A stretch of DNA of 5,635 nucleotides from an uncultured Clostridia bacterium (GTDB lineage Bacteria; Bacillota; Clostridia; Christensenellales; Borkfalkiaceae), in NCBI GenBank assembly GCA_947628555.1, contig CANRAI010000121.1, positions 1 to 5,635 of the forward strand, given 5' to 3'. The first letter of the stretch is position 1; each line of letters begins with the position of its first letter. Positions 1 to 5,635 of the stretch are shown one piece after another. Position numbers and translations under genes: made by a program. The notes beneath the pieces were generated by a model. That model saw nothing but the letters and a program-made list of their open reading frames with translations. It did no database searches and was not told the DNA's origin.

Positions 1-1540
<1,540 letters not shown>

Positions 1541-1558
1541 ATACTGCCTTTTCCTCCC
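1541..1558 (-). promoter_or_regulatory. rpoB-rpoC gap with tandem Shine-Dalgarno for rpoC
   Basis: On the minus strand the rpoB TAA stop is followed at once by GGGAGGAAAAGG and then the rpoC ATG. The strong GGAGG core (1553-1557) sits 12 bases from the ATG, longer than the common 5-9. A second weaker core, AAGG (1547-1550), sits 6 bases away. The site supports ATG at 1540 as the rpoC start, and the protein start MFELN agrees with it. The gap is too short for a promoter or a hairpin terminator, which implies cotranscription. A ribosome ending rpoB would stand over this site, so translational coupling is plausible, but that is inference. Confidence 0.85.
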
Positions 1559-4500
1559 TTACTTATCCTCGCCGTCGGGGTCTTTTTCCCCGTCGGCTTC
1601 TTCTTCGTCGTCCTCGTCGAACAGAGTGTATTTATCGTCCAAATCGTCGTCGCCGAAGTCGTCGAAGTCGTCGTCTTCTTCCCCGTCGCCGAACAGCTCC
1701 TTGCTTGCGAAGTCGTCCTCGTCGTTGTCGAATATCGAACTCGATTTATCGAGGTCGAAGTCGTCCAGCCCGGGCTCTTTGACGATATCCAGCTCTTCTT
1801 CGGGACGCGCGTCCTCGATTTCCTGCATTTCGCGTGCGCGCGCCGTCGGTATAGCGTCGTCCTCGTCGTCAAGCTCGCGGATTACAAGCTCCTCGCCGCT
1901 CTCGGTGAGCACCTTGACGTCGAGCGCCAACGACTGCAACTCCTTCAAAAGCACCTTGAACGCTTCGGGCACGCCCGGTTCGGAAATGTTGTTGCCCTTT
2001 ACTATGCTTTCGTACGTCTTGACGCGGCCGACGATATCGTCCGATTTTACCGTAAGAATTTCCTGCAATACGTGCGCCGCGCCGTAGGCTTCGAGCGCCC
2101 AGACTTCCATTTCGCCGAATCTCTGTCCGCCGAACTGCGCCTTGCCGCCCAAAGGCTGCTGCGTAACTATGCTGTAAGGGCCTATCGAACGCGCGTGAAT
2201 TTTATCGTCAACGAGGTGGATAAGCTTTATCATATACTGAACGCCGACGGTGACCCTGTTTTCAAAAGGTTCGCCCGTGCGCCCGTCATATACCTGTATT
2301 TTGCCGTCAACCTTGCCTTCGGGGTTGACTATGTTGTTTTCATAGAACAGTTTCTTTATATCCTGCTCGGTCGCGCCGTCGAATACGGGCGTTGCAATCT
2401 TCCATCCGAGCTGCTTGCAGACGTGCCCCAAATGGACTTCGAGTACCTGCCCTATGTTCATACGCGAAGGAACGCCGAGGGGATTTAAAACTATCTGCAA
2501 AGGCGTGCCGTCCGCAAGGAAAGGCATATCCGCCTGAGGCAGAACCCTCGAAATAACGCCCTTGTTTCCGTGGCGTCCCGCCATTTTATCGCCGACCTGC
2601 ACCTTTCTCTTCTGCGCGATATATACACGCACAAGTTTGGAAACGCCGGGGGAAAGCTCGTCCTTATTCTCGCGGGTGAAAATCTTAACGTCAACCACGA
2701 TACCGCCCTCGCCGTGGGGAACTTTAAGGGAAGTATCGCGCACTTCTCTCGCCTTTTCGCCAAAAATCGCGCGAAGAAGCCTTTCCTCGGGGGTAAGTTC
2801 GGTTTCGCCCTTAGGCGTAACCTTGCCGACCAAAATGTCGCCCGTCTGCACTTCCGCGCCTATTCTTATAATTCCGTTTTCGTCCAAATCTTTAAGGGCT
2901 TCCTCGGAAACGTTGGGTATGTCTCGCGTTATTTCTTCCGCGCCGAGTTTTGTGTCGCGCGCTTCCGTCTCGTGTTCCTCTATATGAATGGAGGTAAACA
3001 CGTCGTCCTGCACAAGTTTTTCCGAAATGAGAATGGCGTCCTCGTAGTTGTAGCCCTCCCATTCCATATATCCTACCAAAATGTTCTTGCCCAGCGCAAG
3101 CTCGCCGTTGTTGGTAGCGGGACCGTCCGCAATGATTTCGCCCGCTTCAACCCTGTCGCCCGTGTTTATTATGGGGCGCTGGTTAAGGCAGGTCATCTGG
3201 TTGGAACGCTCGAACTTTTTAAGTTTGTATTCGGTTATCAAACCGTTGTCTTCCTGAATTTTAATGCAGTCCGCGGCGACGCCTACGGCAACGCCAGCGT
3301 TCTTCGCGTGCACAAGCACGCCGCTGTCGCGGGCTATTGCGGCTTCTATGCCCGTAGCGACGATAGCAGATTCCGTTTTCATAAGGGGAACTGCCTGCCG
3401 CTGCATGTTTGAGCCCATCAGCGCACGGTTTGTATCGTCGTTTTCAAGGAAGGGAATAAGCGCCGTGGCAACCGAAACAAGCTGTTTGGGCGAAACGTCC
3501 ATATAGTCCATTTTTTCGGGCGGGTACTGCGTTATAAGGTCGCGGTTGCGGCAGCCGATATGCGCGTTGACGAAATGGTTATGCTCGTCAAGCGGCTCGT
3601 TCGCCTGCGCAACTATATATCTGTCCTCTTCGTCCGCGGTAAGGTAATCCACCTTGTCCGTTACGGTGGGAATACCGTTTTCGTCCTTTTCCACCCTTCT
3701 GTAAGGGCTCATGATAAAGCCGTACTCATTCACTTTCGAGAACGTGGCAAGCGAGGAAATTAGACCTATGTTCTGACCTTCGGGGGTCTCTATGGGGCAA
3801 AGCCTGCCGTAGTGGGAGTGGTGAACGTCGCGCACTTCGAACGTGGCTCTGTCGCGGTTAAGACCGCCCGGACCGAGAGCGGAAAGTTTGCGCTTGTGCG
3901 TAAGTTCCGCGGCGGGGTTGGTCTGGTCCATAAACTGTGAAAGCTGCGACGACCCGAAGAACTCGCGTATAACGGCGGATACGGGGCGCACGTTTACGAG
4001 CGCGGACGGGGTGACTTCCATAACGTCCTGCGTCGCCATACGCTCCTTGATAAGCTTTTCAAGCCTTGCAATGCCTATGCGCAGCTGATTTTGCAGCAAT
4101 TCGCCCACAGAGCGCACGCGGCGGTTGCCGAGGTGGTCTATGTTGTCTATCGTGCCTATGCCGTACTGCAAATCTATGTTGGTGGATATAGCCGCAACTA
4201 TATCGTCCACGGTTATATGCTTGTGGTCGAGTTTTTCTATTACGGGCTTTATTTCCTTTTTCTGTTCGTTATCCAGCTCGGTCAAATCGGAATTGAGGAG
4301 TTCGCAGAATTTTTTGCACGCCGTAACGAATTTTATGCGGGTTTCCTTTCTCTTTTCCCTGTTCTTCTTGTCCTCCGGCTTTTCGTCGTCGGCTTCGGGA
4401 GTCTCCGCAACATAATAAATGGCGTTGATTTCGTTTGTATATTTTGCTGCAACTTCCTCAATCTTCGTCTGCTCACATTCCGCGGCAAGTTTAAGAACAA

Positions 4501-5620
4501 AACGATAGTTGGGATAATATATTGTAGGCAGAAGCCCGAACATCTTATGGGGCTTGGAACTTACGGCTTTGAAATTTACCGTGTTGTTCGCGATGATTTT
4601 ATGCTTGATTTCGCCCTGCTCGGGGTCGGAAACGAGAACGAACACTTCGTTTACGCCGCTGTCCTGCATTTCCACAGCTTGTTTTTCGGAGACTACATCG
4701 CCTGCGTGCGCCATAATTTCGCCCGTTTCGGGATTGACGACGTCCTCGGCAAGCTTGCAGCCCGGCAGCCTGTACGCAAGATTAAGCTTTTTATTGAACT
4801 TGTATCTGCCAACTTTTACTACGTCGTAACGGCGGGGGTCGAAGAACAGATTGTTGAGATGCTGCTTTACGGACGCCTCCGTAGGCACTTCGCCCGGGCG
4901 CAGACGGCGGTATAATTCGACAAGACCGTCGCTTTCGGATTTCGTAGTGTCCTTGGCGATTGTGTTTTCAATCATCTTGTCGTCGGCGAACAGGTCTTTA
5001 AGCGCCCTGTCCGAGCCGAAGCCGAGGGCGCGCAAAAGCACGGTCGCGCAGATTTTACGCTTTCTATCTACGTGCACCCACAACACGCCCTGCGCGTCCT
5101 GCTCCAATTCGAGCCATGCGCCGCGGTTGGGAATGACGGTAGTGCCGAACATTTCCTTGCCCGATTTATCGCGGGTGGAAGCGTTATACACGCCCGGCGA
5201 ACGCACCAGCTGGGAGACGATTACGCGTTCAGCGCCGTTGATTATAAACGAGCCGGATTCGGTCATAAGGGGCAATTCGCCCATAAATACGTCCTGGTCG
5301 ATAACGTCGCCGCGCACTTTGTTTACAAGGCGCACCTTTACGTGCATGGGAAGAGCGTACGTCGCGTCGCGGTTGCGGCATTCCTTTTCGTCGTACTTGG
5401 GCTTTTCGTCGAACCAGTGGTCGAGGAAATACAACTCATAGTGGTCGGAATAGTCGGTAATGGGCATAAAGTCCTCGAAAACTTCCGTTATGCCCTCTTT
5501 GATAAACGCGTCATAACTCGACTTTTGTATTTCAACCAAATCGGGTATGTCGATTACCTCGTTTATCTTGCCGAACTTACGCCTTTCGGTTTTGCCATAC
5601 TTGTGAATCGGTAAATTCAT
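1559..5620 (-). CDS. rpoB: RNA polymerase beta subunit, complete, 1353 residues
   Basis: This gene encodes the second catalytic subunit of cytoplasmic RNA polymerase; with beta-prime it forms the active cleft, RNA-DNA hybrid channel and flap. In order: protrusion and lobe (about 20-300, with FIINGAERVIVSQLVRSPGVY at 125-145); an enlarged variable segment (about 350-468); IDHLGNRR (494-501); the rifampicin-resistance region (556-584) and fork loop 2; CPIETPEGQNIGLI (608-621); NYEDA with E860 and D861 near the active site; flap-tip helix (about 944-954); GDKMAGRHGNKGV (1010-1022) with K1012 and K1020, matching E. coli K1065 and K1073; and the hybrid-binding and anchor block IHARSIGPYSIVTQQPLGGK to about 1238. 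An acidic tail fills 1249-1353. The E. coli-type insertions in the lobe and after the flap are absent. The rifampicin-contact positions D565, H575 and S580 (E. coli D516, H526, S531) carry the susceptible residues, but K578 replaces the usual arginine. ATG at 5620 is preceded by AAGGAG at 9 bases, fixing the start. The frame is intact to TAA. Identity is certain; antibiotic phenotype is inference. Confidence 0.99.
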   Translation of the reverse strand: MNLPIHKYGKTERRKFGKINEVIDIPDLVEIQKSSYDAFIKEGITEVFEDFMPITDYSDHYELYFLDHWFDEKPKYDEKECRNRDATYALPMHVKVRLVNKVRGDVIDQDVFMGELPLMTESGSFIINGAERVIVSQLVRSPGVYNASTRDKSGKEMFGTTVIPNRGAWLELEQDAQGVLWVHVDRKRKICATVLLRALGFGSDRALKDLFADDKMIENTIAKDTTKSESDGLVELYRRLRPGEVPTEASVKQHLNNLFFDPRRYDVVKVGRYKFNKKLNLAYRLPGCKLAEDVVNPETGEIMAHAGDVVSEKQAVEMQDSGVNEVFVLVSDPEQGEIKHKIIANNTVNFKAVSSKPHKMFGLLPTIYYPNYRFVLKLAAECEQTKIEEVAAKYTNEINAIYYVAETPEADDEKPEDKKNREKRKETRIKFVTACKKFCELLNSDLTELDNEQKKEIKPVIEKLDHKHITVDDIVAAISTNIDLQYGIGTIDNIDHLGNRRVRSVGELLQNQLRIGIARLEKLIKERMATQDVMEVTPSALVNVRPVSAVIREFFGSSQLSQFMDQTNPAAELTHKRKLSALGPGGLNRDRATFEVRDVHHSHYGRLCPIETPEGQNIGLISSLATFSKVNEYGFIMSPYRRVEKDENGIPTVTDKVDYLTADEEDRYIVAQANEPLDEHNHFVNAHIGCRNRDLITQYPPEKMDYMDVSPKQLVSVATALIPFLENDDTNRALMGSNMQRQAVPLMKTESAIVATGIEAAIARDSGVLVHAKNAGVAVGVAADCIKIQEDNGLITEYKLKKFERSNQMTCLNQRPIINTGDRVEAGEIIADGPATNNGELALGKNILVGYMEWEGYNYEDAILISEKLVQDDVFTSIHIEEHETEARDTKLGAEEITRDIPNVSEEALKDLDENGIIRIGAEVQTGDILVGKVTPKGETELTPEERLLRAIFGEKAREVRDTSLKVPHGEGGIVVDVKIFTRENKDELSPGVSKLVRVYIAQKRKVQVGDKMAGRHGNKGVISRVLPQADMPFLADGTPLQIVLNPLGVPSRMNIGQVLEVHLGHVCKQLGWKIATPVFDGATEQDIKKLFYENNIVNPEGKVDGKIQVYDGRTGEPFENRVTVGVQYMIKLIHLVDDKIHARSIGPYSIVTQQPLGGKAQFGGQRFGEMEVWALEAYGAAHVLQEILTVKSDDIVGRVKTYESIVKGNNISEPGVPEAFKVLLKELQSLALDVKVLTESGEELVIRELDDEDDAIPTARAREMQEIEDARPEEELDIVKEPGLDDFDLDKSSSIFDNDEDDFASKELFGDGEEDDDFDDFGDDDLDDKYTLFDEDDEEEADGEKDPDGEDK
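1600..1735. repeat. Low-complexity GAC/GAA-rich tract coding the acidic tail of RpoB
   Basis: The plus strand is dominated here by gtc, ctc and ttc trinucleotides; on the coding strand these are GAC, GAG and GAA codons for aspartate and glutamate. The clearest exact repeat is the 9-mer cgaagtcgt, present twice in tandem at 1654-1671, which gives the DDFDDF part of the tail. Such tracts can change length by slippage in steps of three bases without breaking the reading frame, so tail length may vary among relatives. The bias also creates a serine-rich open frame on the opposite strand (1467-2087) and a threonine/arginine-rich one in another minus-strand frame (1528-1872); neither looks like a gene. 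Confidence 0.75.
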
Positions 5621-5635
5621 TAAAAAGAACTCCTT
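5621..5635 (-). promoter_or_regulatory. Ribosome binding site of rpoB
   Basis: On the minus strand the window begins with AAGGAG (5630-5635), a near-perfect Shine-Dalgarno sequence, followed by a 9-base T/A-rich spacer and the rpoB ATG. This supports the chosen start, whose protein begins MNLPIHKYGKTERRKFGKI, a typical beta N terminus for Clostridia. The promoter and the preceding gene, if arranged as in most bacteria (rplJ-rplL-rpoB), lie beyond the window edge. Confidence 0.85.

Noticed and set aside
2570..3412. Long plus-strand open frame of 280 codons antisense to rpoB
   Set aside because: It lies wholly opposite a certain rpoB, shows no recognisable motif, and its length follows from the codon bias of the real gene, which removes stops from the opposite frame.
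4091..4915. Plus-strand open frame of 274 codons antisense to rpoB, rich in Phe, Tyr and Val
   Set aside because: Same reason: a shadow of rpoB. The apparent hydrophobicity comes from reading the complement of Lys/Glu/Asn-rich codons; no ribosome site or family resemblance was seen.

Overview
The window holds two housekeeping genes of the bacterial RNA polymerase operon, both on the minus strand. At the right, starting 15 bases inside the window edge, is a complete rpoB (beta subunit, 1353 residues). After an 18-base gap comes the first 513 codons of rpoC (beta-prime subunit), which runs off the left edge. The gene upstream of rpoB, usually rplL, lies outside the window.

The organism is most likely a Firmicute of class Clostridia. 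The start of beta-prime (MFELNDF...), the four-cysteine zinc ribbon and the lack of the E. coli-type large beta insertions resemble Bacillus and Clostridium polymerases. Beta is longer than the Bacillus subtilis protein (about 1190 residues). The extra length lies in an enlarged segment around residues 350-468 and in an acidic C-terminal tail of about 105 residues. A position among uncultured or gut Clostridia (for example the Christensenellales) is a guess from general appearance; no lineage marker here proves it.

Layout on the plus-strand scale: 1-1540, 5' part of rpoC; 1541-1558, intergenic gap with a tandem Shine-Dalgarno sequence; 1559-5620, rpoB; 5621-5635, rpoB leader with its ribosome binding site. 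The spacing leaves no room for a promoter or terminator between the genes, so they are presumably one transcript. Beta and beta-prime form the catalytic core of RNA polymerase with two alpha subunits and omega: beta-prime supplies the three Mg-binding aspartates, while beta supplies much of the hybrid-binding channel, the flap and the rifampicin pocket.

I see no mobile element, CRISPR array, RNA gene or accessory system. This is an ordinary core region. The points worth a second look are inside the two proteins: the acidic, aromatic-spaced tail of beta, an extra charged segment in beta, unusual residues in the rifampicin pocket and fork loop 2, and an arginine at the fidaxomicin-sensitivity position of beta-prime.
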